From an uncultured delta proteobacterium (lineage in GTDB: Bacteria > Desulfobacterota > Desulfobulbia > Desulfobulbales > Desulfurivibrionaceae): a stretch of DNA of 64,000 nt. Each line of letters starts with the position of its first letter. Position 1 is the stretch's first letter. Location: positions 372,001-436,000 of the forward strand of contig CAIPYE010000017.1 of assembly GCA_903869265.1 (NCBI GenBank). The letters are read 5' to 3'. The notes beneath the pieces were generated by a model. That model did not search any database, was not told the origin of the DNA, and was given only the letters and a program-made list of their open reading frames with translations. The position numbers were made by a program, and so were the translations under genes. Shown here piece by piece: positions 17,319-24,862 of the stretch.

Positions 17319-17750
17319 ATGTTGACACAATATGGCACATTCAGGAAGGTATTCCTTTTGGGATTTGCGCTCAGCCTGCTGGCGGCGACGCTGGTGGTGG
17401 TGTCCCCTGGCTTGCAAGCTCTCCATCTTTCCTCCTGCCACCACCATGGCGCGAACCACGGCTTTGCTGCCCTTCTCCATGACCATGATACACATGCCCA
17501 CCACAGCACTAAAAATTTCAAGTCTTCCAAAGATTCATTTTTTATTGCCCATAAGCATAGTTCTGAACACTGCCCTATTTGCCAGGCGCTGGCCTCACTG
17601 GCCCAGCACTTCACCGTACACGAAAAAATCGCTATTGCCCGGCCAACTCTAGCGACTGTTGCCGGGCCACCCGACCCTTGCCGACCCCTCCTCTCTCCTC
17701 CCATCAACTATTCGATCTCCCCACGCGCTCCCCCCTCCCTGCTGGCTTAA
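17319..17750 (+). CDS. His-rich exported protein with CxxC, DUF2946-like
   Basis: A 143-residue protein with an N-terminal hydrophobic signal or anchor (VFLLGFALSLLAATLVVV, about 11-28). It is followed by a His-rich stretch (CHHHGANHGF then HDHDTHAHH, about 40-65) and a HCPICQAL motif near 83-90. This layout is like the small DUF2946-type periplasmic proteins found in metal uptake or resistance clusters, suggesting zinc or copper binding. The first codon lies just behind the Zur-like palindrome; no strong ribosome site is seen, so the start is uncertain. The gene leads the zinc cluster. Confidence 0.6.
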   Translation: MLTQYGTFRKVFLLGFALSLLAATLVVVSPGLQALHLSSCHHHGANHGFAALLHDHDTHAHHSTKNFKSSKDSFFIAHKHSSEHCPICQALASLAQHFTVHEKIAIARPTLATVAGPPDPCRPLLSPPINYSISPRAPPSLLA

Positions 17751-17949
17751 CCCTTCATTCTTCTCGTACATAGTGACCTTTCCCAGCATTGGAAAAAACG
17801 GATTGCTTTGCCTGCCGTTGTTCTGCTCGGCGGGACTTTCCCGTATCTAACCGGTACCGGCGAGCAAGAAGGTAAACGTCGTTTTCACCGAATCGCATTA
17901 GGTATGGATGGGTTTTTAGCTACGCAACCTTTGCCAGAAGGAAAATTTC

Positions 17950-19335
17950 ATGAAAGCCAAAAAAATCATCGGCGCCTGCGCGTTTGCCGCGGCGCTCCGG
18001 GCACTGTCACCGGTTCCGGCTTGTGCCGTAACGGATGAAGATCTTTCTCAAATACGGCAATCCATCAAGAAGCTTGAGATGCAACACGCCGAAGATGCAA
18101 AGCGCATCAAGGAACTGGAACAGCGCGTGAAGGTTGCCGAGGCCAAGGCCCAAACCAGCCAAGCGTCGGCAAACGCAACTCCCGTTGTTGCAGATACCCA
18201 AACAACGGCATCAAGCGCACCAATCCCTGCGGCGGTGTCTGTGTCTGGACAAAGTGGTGCGCCCGCCTCGGCCGGCGCTTTCAATCCGGCCATCGGGGTA
18301 GTTCTTATGGGGACCTATGCCCATTTCAGCCATGATCCCGATAATGCCCCCGTCCCCGGCTTTGCGCTTGGAGACGAGGCCCGCAGTTTAGCCACCCAGG
18401 GATTTTCGCTCGGCGAGTCCGAGGTAAGCCTTAGCGCCAACATCGATCAAGCGCTTTACGGTCAGGTGGTTCTCAGCTTCCCGCGCGAAGGCGGTGCCAA
18501 TGTCGAAGAAGGATTTATTCAAACCACGAGTTTGCCTTGGGGCTTGACGGTCAAAGGTGGTCGCTTCTTCTCCGGCATCGGCTATCTCAACGAACAGCAT
18601 CAGCATGCCTGGGATTTTCTTGATGCGCCCTTGCCCTATCGGGCCATGCTCAACAACCAATTGGGGGATGACGGCGTACAGGTGCGTTGGACAGCTCCCA
18701 CCGAAACCTTTCTGCAATTCGGCGCCGAGAGTCTGCGCGGCGCCTCTTTCCCGGCCACGCCTACCCATGACGGCGCGGGCGCGCAAAGTGTCTTTGTCCG
18801 CGCCGGAGGCGATGTGAACGAGAGCAACTCGTGGCTGGCAAGTCTCGCCTATTATCACGCCGACGCCACGGATCTGGTGACGGGCATCGATAGTTTCACC
18901 GGTGCAACCCATCTCGGCATCGCGGGGCTGGTCTGGAAATGGGCGCCGAACGGCAATTCCGTTCAGCGCAGTTTGAAACTGCAAAGCGAGTTCTTTTTCA
19001 GGCGGCAGGACGGCACCTTCGATACGCTTGCCTATCGCGGCGACCAGACAGGTTTCTACGGTCAGGCCATCTACCAGTTCATGCCGCGCTGGAGCGTTGG
19101 CGCACGTTATGATCAGCTCTCGGCCAATGATGTGGGGGCGGATTTTGCGGGCACGACCCTGGACAATCTTGGCCATACACCGCACCGGTACAGCACCGTT
19201 TTGATGTACGACACCAGCGAGTTCGGACGCTTCCGCCTGCAATACAACTACGACGATTCCGCACTGCAAGCGGACCAGGGCGTGATGCTGAATTACACGG
19301 TCAGCCTCGGCGCCCATGGCGCTCATCAGTACTAA
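17950..19335 (+). CDS. Outer-membrane porin-like protein of zinc cluster
   Basis: The 461-residue protein has a signal peptide (cleavage likely after CAV or ACA, about residue 26), then a coiled-coil (about 30-75, repeating Lys/Glu heptads) and an Ala/Thr/Ser linker. A long beta-rich region with alternating hydrophobic residues follows, with aromatic residues near the C-terminus (ends HQY), as in outer-membrane barrels. It lies immediately before a ZnuA-like gene and probably admits or binds the metal at the outer membrane. A similar protein often precedes zinc uptake genes in proteobacteria. AAGGAAAA sits before the ATG. Confidence 0.65.
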   Translation: MKAKKIIGACAFAAALRALSPVPACAVTDEDLSQIRQSIKKLEMQHAEDAKRIKELEQRVKVAEAKAQTSQASANATPVVADTQTTASSAPIPAAVSVSGQSGAPASAGAFNPAIGVVLMGTYAHFSHDPDNAPVPGFALGDEARSLATQGFSLGESEVSLSANIDQALYGQVVLSFPREGGANVEEGFIQTTSLPWGLTVKGGRFFSGIGYLNEQHQHAWDFLDAPLPYRAMLNNQLGDDGVQVRWTAPTETFLQFGAESLRGASFPATPTHDGAGAQSVFVRAGGDVNESNSWLASLAYYHADATDLVTGIDSFTGATHLGIAGLVWKWAPNGNSVQRSLKLQSEFFFRRQDGTFDTLAYRGDQTGFYGQAIYQFMPRWSVGARYDQLSANDVGADFAGTTLDNLGHTPHRYSTVLMYDTSEFGRFRLQYNYDDSALQADQGVMLNYTVSLGAHGAHQY

Positions 19336-19354
19336 GCCAAAGGAGAAACACCCC

Positions 19355-20266
19355 ATGAACAAACTACTCATCGGCATTGCTTTGCTCAGCGCACTATTTT
19401 CCACTACGGTTCCGGCAAAGGCCGCGGTCAATATTTTTGCCTGCGAACCCGAATGGGGATCGCTCGCCACCGAGATCGGCGGCGATGCCGTTTCGGTTTA
19501 TGTCGCCTCGACCGGCCGGCAAGATCCGCATCAGATCCAGGCCCGGCCAAGCCTGATCGCCCGCGCCCGTACTGCCGACCTTGTATTCTGCACCGGCGCT
19601 GAGCTGGAAGTCGGCTGGATGCCTGTTGTTTTGCGTCAAGCCGCCAACGGAAAAATCCAGCCCGGCTCCCCCGGTTATCTGGAAGCCGCGAGCGTAGTGT
19701 CCATGAAGGAAATTCCACAACATCTTGACCGCGCCGAGGGCGACGTGCATGCGGCGGGCAACCCGCACATTCAAACCGATCCGCGCAACTTCCTGCCCGT
19801 GGCCGATGCCTTGGCAGCCCGTCTGGCTGAAATTGATCCGGCTCATGCCGCTCTCTACAAAGCCCGACACGATGCCTTCGTCGTCAAGTGGCGTGCGGCA
19901 ATCAAGAAATGGGAAACTGAAGCGGCGCCTCTTAAAGGCATGCCGATTGCCGTGCAGCATAAGAGCTGGGTTTATCTCCTCGACTGGTTGGGGCTCAAGG
20001 ATCTTGTGGCACTGGAGCCCAAACCCGGGGTGCCGCCGTCAAGCGGTTATCTGGCTGAGGTGCTGGCCAAGGTCAAGGCAAGCCCAGTCAAGATGACCAT
20101 CCGTGCGGCCTATGAAGATGACCGCCCTTCGCAATGGCTGAAGCAGAACGCGGGCGTGCCCGCGGTTGAACTGCCTTTCACGGTGGGTGGCAGTGACAGG
20201 GCCAAGGATCTGTTCGCCCTGTTTGACGAAACAATCGATCATCTAGTGAAAGGAGTTCGTCAATGA
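19355..20266 (+). CDS. Zinc/manganese ABC transporter substrate-binding protein (ZnuA-like)
   Basis: A 303-residue periplasmic cluster A-I binding protein. It has a signal peptide (LLIGIALLSALFSTTVPAKA) and the three expected metal-site regions: GRQDPHQIQARPS, GNPHIQTDP and VQHKSWVYLLDW, each carrying a candidate ligand His, plus an acidic AYEDD near the C-terminus. The His-rich loop of canonical ZnuA is absent. A strong AAGGAG supports ATG 19355. Its stop overlaps the permease start. Confidence 0.85.
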   Translation: MNKLLIGIALLSALFSTTVPAKAAVNIFACEPEWGSLATEIGGDAVSVYVASTGRQDPHQIQARPSLIARARTADLVFCTGAELEVGWMPVVLRQAANGKIQPGSPGYLEAASVVSMKEIPQHLDRAEGDVHAAGNPHIQTDPRNFLPVADALAARLAEIDPAHAALYKARHDAFVVKWRAAIKKWETEAAPLKGMPIAVQHKSWVYLLDWLGLKDLVALEPKPGVPPSSGYLAEVLAKVKASPVKMTIRAAYEDDRPSQWLKQNAGVPAVELPFTVGGSDRAKDLFALFDETIDHLVKGVRQ

Positions 20267-21039
20267 ATATGGCAAACTTTGACCTCACCATCCTGCTGCC
20301 GGCTCTGCTGGCCGGTCTGTTGATTCTGTCCACCCATGTGCCGCTGGGCCGGCAGGTGCTCACCCGCGGGATCGTGTTTATCGATCTTGCCTTGGCCCAA
20401 GTGGCAGGACTGGGAATCATCCTGATGGATACGCTGGGTTTTGAGCCGCATGGTTGGCGCGCGCAGGCAGCAGCCTGCGCGGCGGCGCTGCTTGGCGCTT
20501 TGCTCTTGACCTGGACACAAAAACGTTGGGGCGAAGTGCAGGAAGCGCTGGTGGGCACGCTTTTCGCCGCCGCGGCGTGCGCCGGGCTTTTGCTTCTCGC
20601 GCACAACCCCCACGGCGGCGAACACCTGCAGGATTTGCTGGGAGGTCAGATTCTCTGGACCTCGCCACGCGATCTGGTACCTGTAGTCGTGCTCTACGCT
20701 GCCATATTAACCATATGGTTCGGCTTCCGGCAACGGCTCGGTGATCTTGGCTTCTATCTGCTATTTGCCGTGACCGTCACCGCCTCAGTGCAGCTTGTCG
20801 GCATCTATCTCGTCTTCGCCAGTCTGATTGTTCCCGCCCTTGCGGTGCGAGGGATGCGGGAGGCGTTACAATTGCCGATGGGCTATGTCATCGGCGCTTT
20901 GGGCTACGCTGTGGGCCTGCTTTTTTCGGCGATGTTCGACTTGCCGACCGGTCCTGTCATCGTTTGTGTCCTTGTAGTGATGATGGCTTTAACGTGGATG
21001 GCGGACGCAAAATTGCGCCTAGTTCCGGATAAACCTTGA
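20263..21039 (+). CDS. Metal ABC transporter permease (ZnuB-like)
   Basis: The 258-residue, highly hydrophobic protein with about eight membrane segments belongs to the ABC-3 family of zinc, manganese and iron permeases (conserved GRQVLTRGIVFIDLALAQVAG near the N-terminus). Its ATG overlaps the stop of the binding-protein gene. No typical ZnuC ATPase follows; the next ATPase gene (21532) looks like a LolD/MacB-type protein paired with its own FtsX-type permease. The ATPase partner of this permease may therefore be elsewhere or shared. Confidence 0.85.
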   Translation: MNMANFDLTILLPALLAGLLILSTHVPLGRQVLTRGIVFIDLALAQVAGLGIILMDTLGFEPHGWRAQAAACAAALLGALLLTWTQKRWGEVQEALVGTLFAAAACAGLLLLAHNPHGGEHLQDLLGGQILWTSPRDLVPVVVLYAAILTIWFGFRQRLGDLGFYLLFAVTVTASVQLVGIYLVFASLIVPALAVRGMREALQLPMGYVIGALGYAVGLLFSAMFDLPTGPVIVCVLVVMMALTWMADAKLRLVPDKP

Positions 21040-21097
21040 GACAAGTCCGTGTTTACCCCTGTGTGCCTTAAAACACCATATCCCAAAGAGGAATCCC

Positions 21098-21535
21098 ATG
21101 TCTGGCAAATTATTTCGCATAGGTAGCTTTTTTTTCCTGCTTCAACTCATTCTCGTCCTTGCCGCCCAAAGCGCAACCGTGGTTTCTTGGAAGTCGCTCA
21201 AGAAACTCGATGATCTGGCCGAACGTTCCGAGGCATTATGTGAACGGAAGGCTGTGGCCGAGTTGCGCGAGCTGGCCCCGGCGATCAAGAAAGCCGCCGC
21301 CGCTGTTATCGCGGATCCGGTTCCGGCCGGCGCCAAGGATCCTGCGCAAGTCAAGGTGCTGCAAGGCGATCTGAAAAGCCTGAGCGATGCGCTATCCAAT
21401 CCAAAACAACAAGACGGGGTCGAACTGACCGCGATTCTTTCCGGCATCCACCCCATTGTCGAAAAAATGATGGAGGCGGCAGGAATGCCGCATGTCCACG
21501 AAGACGAAAAACAGTCCAGGAAGGCAAAACCATGA
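21098..21535 (+). CDS. Exported helical protein of zinc cluster, unknown function
   Basis: A 145-residue protein with an N-terminal signal or anchor (FFFLLQLILVLAAQSAT) followed by an Ala/Lys/Glu-rich, mainly helical domain and a His-containing tail (MPHVHEDE). AAAGAGGAA precedes the ATG. Its stop overlaps the ABC ATPase gene (ATGA at 21532), so it is translated with the ABC pair and may act as its periplasmic partner. No family recognised. Confidence 0.6.
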   Translation: MSGKLFRIGSFFFLLQLILVLAAQSATVVSWKSLKKLDDLAERSEALCERKAVAELRELAPAIKKAAAAVIADPVPAGAKDPAQVKVLQGDLKSLSDALSNPKQQDGVELTAILSGIHPIVEKMMEAAGMPHVHEDEKQSRKAKP

Positions 21536-22242
21536 TGGAGCCGCAGCCACTCACCGTTACCATCCAAAATTGCCGCCTGCGCCTTGGCACCGTTGGCGAC
21601 GAGGCCATAGTCTTTCGCCTCGACGATTTTCGGCTCAGGCATTCAGAACATGCCGCCTTAACCGGCCCGAGTGGCTGCGGGAAATCGACTCTTTTAAACC
21701 TCGTCTCCGGACTGCGTCAGCCGGACAACGGGGAGATTTCCGTCCAGGGAACGGACTTGCGGAAGCTGTCACCTGCAAGCCTTGATACTTTTCGAGGACG
21801 GACGATGGGTTTTATCTTCCAGAGTTTCAACCTGCTTGACAGTTTCTCGGCCCTCGAAAATGTAATGATCGGAATGCGCTTCGGTCGAGCCTATCATGGC
21901 GCGGAACAGCAGCGGCGGGCTACGGCTCTGCTTGACCGGGTCGGGCTGCTACGACGATTGCACACTCGGCCTGGCCGTTTGTCGGTCGGCGAACGGCAAC
22001 GGGTTGCCATTGCCCGCGCCATCGCCAACCGCCCGGCTCTTCTTCTGGCTGATGAACCTACCGGCGCTCTTGACCCTACCACGGCTGAAGATGTTTTTGC
22101 CCTGATCCGTGAGATCTGCCGAGAGGAACAATGCGCTTTGATGCTGGTGACCCACGATCTTGACTTGGCCGCGAAACTGCCGCGCCAGATAGACTGCCGT
22201 GGCTTCGTGACCCATGTCCCATCCTTGGAGGGAAAATCATGA
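21532..22242 (+). CDS. ABC transporter ATP-binding protein, LolD/MacB type
   Basis: A 236-residue ATPase with Walker A GPSGCGKST, Q-loop FQSFNLLD, signature LSVGERQRVAIARA, Walker B LLLADEPTGALD and switch His (LVTHD). The FQSFNLLDSFSALENV sequence is typical of LolD/MacB-type ATPases that work with FtsX-like permeases. It overlaps both neighbours by four bases and surely pairs with the 22239 permease. Related pairs occur in zinc-regulated loci of proteobacteria. Confidence 0.9.
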   Translation: MMEPQPLTVTIQNCRLRLGTVGDEAIVFRLDDFRLRHSEHAALTGPSGCGKSTLLNLVSGLRQPDNGEISVQGTDLRKLSPASLDTFRGRTMGFIFQSFNLLDSFSALENVMIGMRFGRAYHGAEQQRRATALLDRVGLLRRLHTRPGRLSVGERQRVAIARAIANRPALLLADEPTGALDPTTAEDVFALIREICREEQCALMLVTHDLDLAAKLPRQIDCRGFVTHVPSLEGKS

Positions 22243-23492
22243 CCCTCTGGCGTATGGCATGGCGATATCTCTGGGGCAGAACGCTGGTCACGATCCTGAC
22301 GCTGACCGGCATCGCGCTTGGCGCGGCATTGATCGCCAGCGTGCTTACTCTGCAACGCGAAAGCGAAACAGGGTTTCTGCGCGAGAGCGGCCAATTTGAT
22401 CTGGCGGTTGGCGCCAAGGGCAGCCCGTTGCAACTCGTGCTGAGCAGCATCTACAACCTCGACTTGCCGACCGGCAATATCCCATATGCCCGTTTCGAGG
22501 CATTGAGCAGGGATCCCCGCGTTGCCAGCGCGATCCCGCTCGGCCTTGGTGACAACTATCGCGGTTACAGGATTGTCGGCACAGACAGCACGTTTATGGA
22601 TCTTGCCGACCGACGTGATTCTCAACACCATCTCCTCACCCTCGCTCTGGGGTCATTTTTCCAAAACGACTTTGAGGCAGTCATCGGCGCCCAGGTGGCT
22701 CAACAGACAGGACTCAAAATTGGCGACACTTTCGTCGGCAGCCATGGTCTTGTGGTCACGCCTGGATCGTCGGAACATCGGGACTTTCCCTATAAAGTCG
22801 TGGGGATTCTGGCCTCAAGCGGTGGCTCGACAGACCGGGCGATTTACGTCTCGCTCGCTTCAGTATGGCATATTCACGAAACAGAGACAGAAACCCATCG
22901 TAAGATAGCGGGCGTGGAGACAAAAGCCGCTTTATCCCAAAAAGATCTCGAAGTCACGGCGGTTCTGATACGACTCAAGACTGTCGGGCTCAGACTCTGG
23001 ATGGCTCAGGAGCTCCAGAAGCAGACCGAGGCGATGGCTGCTATCCCGGTCAACGAAATGCATCGGCTCTATCAGCAGGTGCTTGAACCGATACAGCGCC
23101 TGTTGCTGGCAGTGGCGGCCTTGGTTGTCGTTGTTTCGACTTTGAGCATTACCGCCACCTTATATCAATCAGCGGAACGCAGGAGACGCGATCTCGCGGT
23201 ATTGCGGGCGCTTGGCGCCCACCCGCGCGAGATATTCAGCCTGGTCGTCATCGAGGCTTTGCTGCTGACCTTGCTTGGTCTTGCGGCTGGCTGGTTTCTC
23301 GGTCACGGCGGCTTGGCCCTTGCCAACCCATATCTGCGCGACAGCCTCGGCATCGGAATTTCACCTTGGAGCACCAATCGCATCGAGGCCATAGCCCTGT
23401 TAATTGTCGCCGCCGGTGGTCTGCTGGCCGGAATCATTCCAGCTGTGCTGGCCTATCGCCGCGAACCGGTCAATGATCTTTCCGCAACATAA
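22239..23492 (+). CDS. FtsX/LolC-like ABC permease
   Basis: The 417-residue protein has one N-terminal membrane helix (about 15-37), a large periplasmic domain (about 45-280) and three C-terminal helices around the conserved segment RRRDLAVLRALGAHPREIF, the FtsX/MacB arrangement. It overlaps its ATPase gene. Such permeases are mechanical rather than transport channels, working on lipoproteins or periplasmic partners. In this cluster it may act on the neighbouring small exported proteins. Confidence 0.88.
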   Translation: MTLWRMAWRYLWGRTLVTILTLTGIALGAALIASVLTLQRESETGFLRESGQFDLAVGAKGSPLQLVLSSIYNLDLPTGNIPYARFEALSRDPRVASAIPLGLGDNYRGYRIVGTDSTFMDLADRRDSQHHLLTLALGSFFQNDFEAVIGAQVAQQTGLKIGDTFVGSHGLVVTPGSSEHRDFPYKVVGILASSGGSTDRAIYVSLASVWHIHETETETHRKIAGVETKAALSQKDLEVTAVLIRLKTVGLRLWMAQELQKQTEAMAAIPVNEMHRLYQQVLEPIQRLLLAVAALVVVVSTLSITATLYQSAERRRRDLAVLRALGAHPREIFSLVVIEALLLTLLGLAAGWFLGHGGLALANPYLRDSLGIGISPWSTNRIEAIALLIVAAGGLLAGIIPAVLAYRREPVNDLSAT

Positions 23493-23514
23493 CAAAGAGG
23501 ATAAGGAGTTCACG

Positions 23515-23979
23515 ATGAAGCGCATCATAACAATTTTTTTCCTGGCAGCTCTTGTCGGGGGGCTTCCATGGATGTCCAGAGCGGCAGGAATTGAGGTATC
23601 AACGATTACCTTTGCGCTCTTGGGAAAAACCACTTTCAGCAACACCCCGCCCCCGAAATTCCCGGCTGGACTTAGCAAATTGGAAGGCAAGCGGGTCCGC
23701 CTTTCCGGTTTTGCAACCCCTTACGATGATCCCGAGAAACTGATAAAGATAGTGCTGGTCAAATCTCCAGGCGGCTGCTTCTTCTGCTCACCTCCAGCGC
23801 CGAATGCCGTTGTCTTTGTACGCCGCGTACCCGGTGATCCGCCATTGAAAAACATCGATGATATGGTCGAGGTAGAAGGGGTTTTGCACCTGTGGCGAAC
23901 CGAAATGAAGAATAACGATGAGGCCAAGGGGTTCTTTTTCACGATTGATGAGGCTAAAGTTAACCTCAACAGGAAGTGA
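23515..23979 (+). CDS. Exported DUF3299-like protein
   Basis: A 154-residue protein with a signal peptide (IITIFFLAALVGGLPWMSRA) and a beta-rich domain with KLEGKRVRLSGFATPY and a CFFCSPPAPN motif. This resembles DUF3299-type proteins that accompany FtsX-type ABC genes in zinc-responsive loci. The CxxC may bind metal. AAGGAG upstream supports ATG 23515. Last gene of the cluster. Confidence 0.65.
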   Translation: MKRIITIFFLAALVGGLPWMSRAAGIEVSTITFALLGKTTFSNTPPPKFPAGLSKLEGKRVRLSGFATPYDDPEKLIKIVLVKSPGGCFFCSPPAPNAVVFVRRVPGDPPLKNIDDMVEVEGVLHLWRTEMKNNDEAKGFFFTIDEAKVNLNRK

Positions 23980-24070
23980 GCCTTGAGAGAAGGGGTCGAC
24001 ATGTGATCACCGGCAACGGGAAGCCTCCCGAGTCTGGTGGAAAAAATACAAGATATGTGCTGGAGGTCTG

Positions 24071-24217
24071 ATGAACAATTATCTATTGTCCACTCTGCTG
24101 GGGATCATTGAAGGCTTGACGGAGTTCCTGCCAGTCAGCTCCACCGCGCATCTGCGGATTTCAGCGGTGGATGCCATCTATGGCCGCGCCAAAAAGATCA
24201 TTCCTTCGGACGCCTGA
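24071..24217 (+). pseudogene. uppP N-terminal fragment (undecaprenyl-diphosphatase)
   Basis: The 48 residues start like UppP/BacA, with GIIEGLTEFLPVSSTAHL at about 11-28, the conserved first active-site segment. The frame then departs into unrelated sequence and stops; intact UppP is about 265 residues. A GGAGG precedes the ATG. The fragment sits about 40 bases inside the first left-end TnsB-like repeat, suggesting the original gene was cut when cargo was captured or lost. Confidence 0.75.
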
Positions 24218-24254
24218 TTGATGCACTTCTTGGGGGGGCAATTTTGGAGCGTTA

Positions 24255-24403
24255 TTGGCCAACTTTATTTTTTGGCCGCTGTAGACAGCAGGGGCGAAAT
24301 TCCCAAACTTTAATTTTTTTGTATTTTCTTTAAATGAAAAATTATGGCATAACTTGGCGTAATTGGAAAAATCATGATTTCCCAACTTTATTTTCCTCAG
24401 ACA
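24255..24403. mobile_element. Tn7-like left end with three TnsB-binding-site-like repeats
   Basis: Read inward from 24403 on the minus strand, the end begins TGTCTGAG then GAAAATAAAGTTGGGAA. Tn7 begins TGTGGGCG then GACAAAATAGTTGGGAA, so the terminal TGT, the eight-base lead and the first TnsB site correspond. Two more copies of the motif lie further in. The plus-strand positions are 24379-24397, 24300-24320 and 24255-24275, sharing CCAA-CTTTA-TTTT. Three separated sites over about 150 bases are the arrangement of the Tn7 left end. GTAGA follows the terminal ACA. Confidence 0.82.
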
Positions 24404-24498
24404 GTAGAGGCAGGCCCGCCAAATCGCGAGCGTCAGAAAACACAACGGCTCCATTGGGCCGATTATTGAAATTATAGAAAAATGGAATCCGGGCAATA

Positions 24499-24849
24499 AT
24501 GATGGTAGGTATTCAAGGCATGCCCTGGCTTTATCTCGTTATCGCCATTGTTTCGGAAGTTGCTGCCACCTCCGCACTCAAGGCCGCCGATGGGTTTACT
24601 CGATGGGTTCCGTCGTTTGTGGTGGTGGTTGGGTATGCCTCGGCATTCTACTTTCTTTCGCTCACTCTGCGCACCATTCCGCTGGGCATCATCTATGCCA
24701 TCTGGTCTGGTGTCGGGGTGGCGCTGGTTTCCTTCGTTGGCTGGGCCATTTACCATCAATCCCTTGACGCAGCGGCGTTTATTGGCATCGCACTTATCGT
24801 CGCAGGGGTGGTGGTTTTGAACCTTTTTTCGAAGGTGGTGATCCACTGA
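24499..24849 (+). CDS. Small multidrug resistance (SMR/EmrE-like) transporter
   Basis: A 116-residue (or 109 from ATG 24520) four-helix protein of the SMR family. Conserved features are WLYLVIAIVSEVAATSALKAADGF with the essential Glu of helix 1, and YAIWSGVGVALVS in helix 3. Proton-driven dimeric exporter of cationic or guanidinium compounds. The transposon boundary is 96 bases upstream, so the insertion may have separated the gene from its promoter. ATG 24520 gives the usual SMR N-terminus. Confidence 0.9.
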   Translation: MMVGIQGMPWLYLVIAIVSEVAATSALKAADGFTRWVPSFVVVVGYASAFYFLSLTLRTIPLGIIYAIWSGVGVALVSFVGWAIYHQSLDAAAFIGIALIVAGVVVLNLFSKVVIH

Positions 24850-24862
24850 CCCCATTTTCCCT

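Larger units (their letters stand above)
8147..24403 (+). mobile_element. Tn7-type transposon: tns core, zinc-locus cargo and left end (right end not located)
   Basis: The element is defined by the complete tnsABCDE operon and by a left end at 24403. In Tn7 the tnsA side faces the right end and cargo lies between tnsE and the left end. Here the cargo is a resolvase remnant, a zinc-type uptake cluster and a uppP fragment. The outer right end is not visible upstream of tnsA, so genes from 1 to 8134 may also be inside. The start given is therefore only a minimum. The right flank begins GTAGA (24404-24408), the expected 5-base target duplication if the ACA at 24401-24403 is terminal. Confidence 0.75.

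Noticed and set aside
23992-24070. Fragment resembling part of a cobalamin riboswitch (GGAAGCC and CCCGAGTC blocks)
   Set aside because: The other conserved blocks are missing, the stretch is too short, and no cobalamin gene follows.
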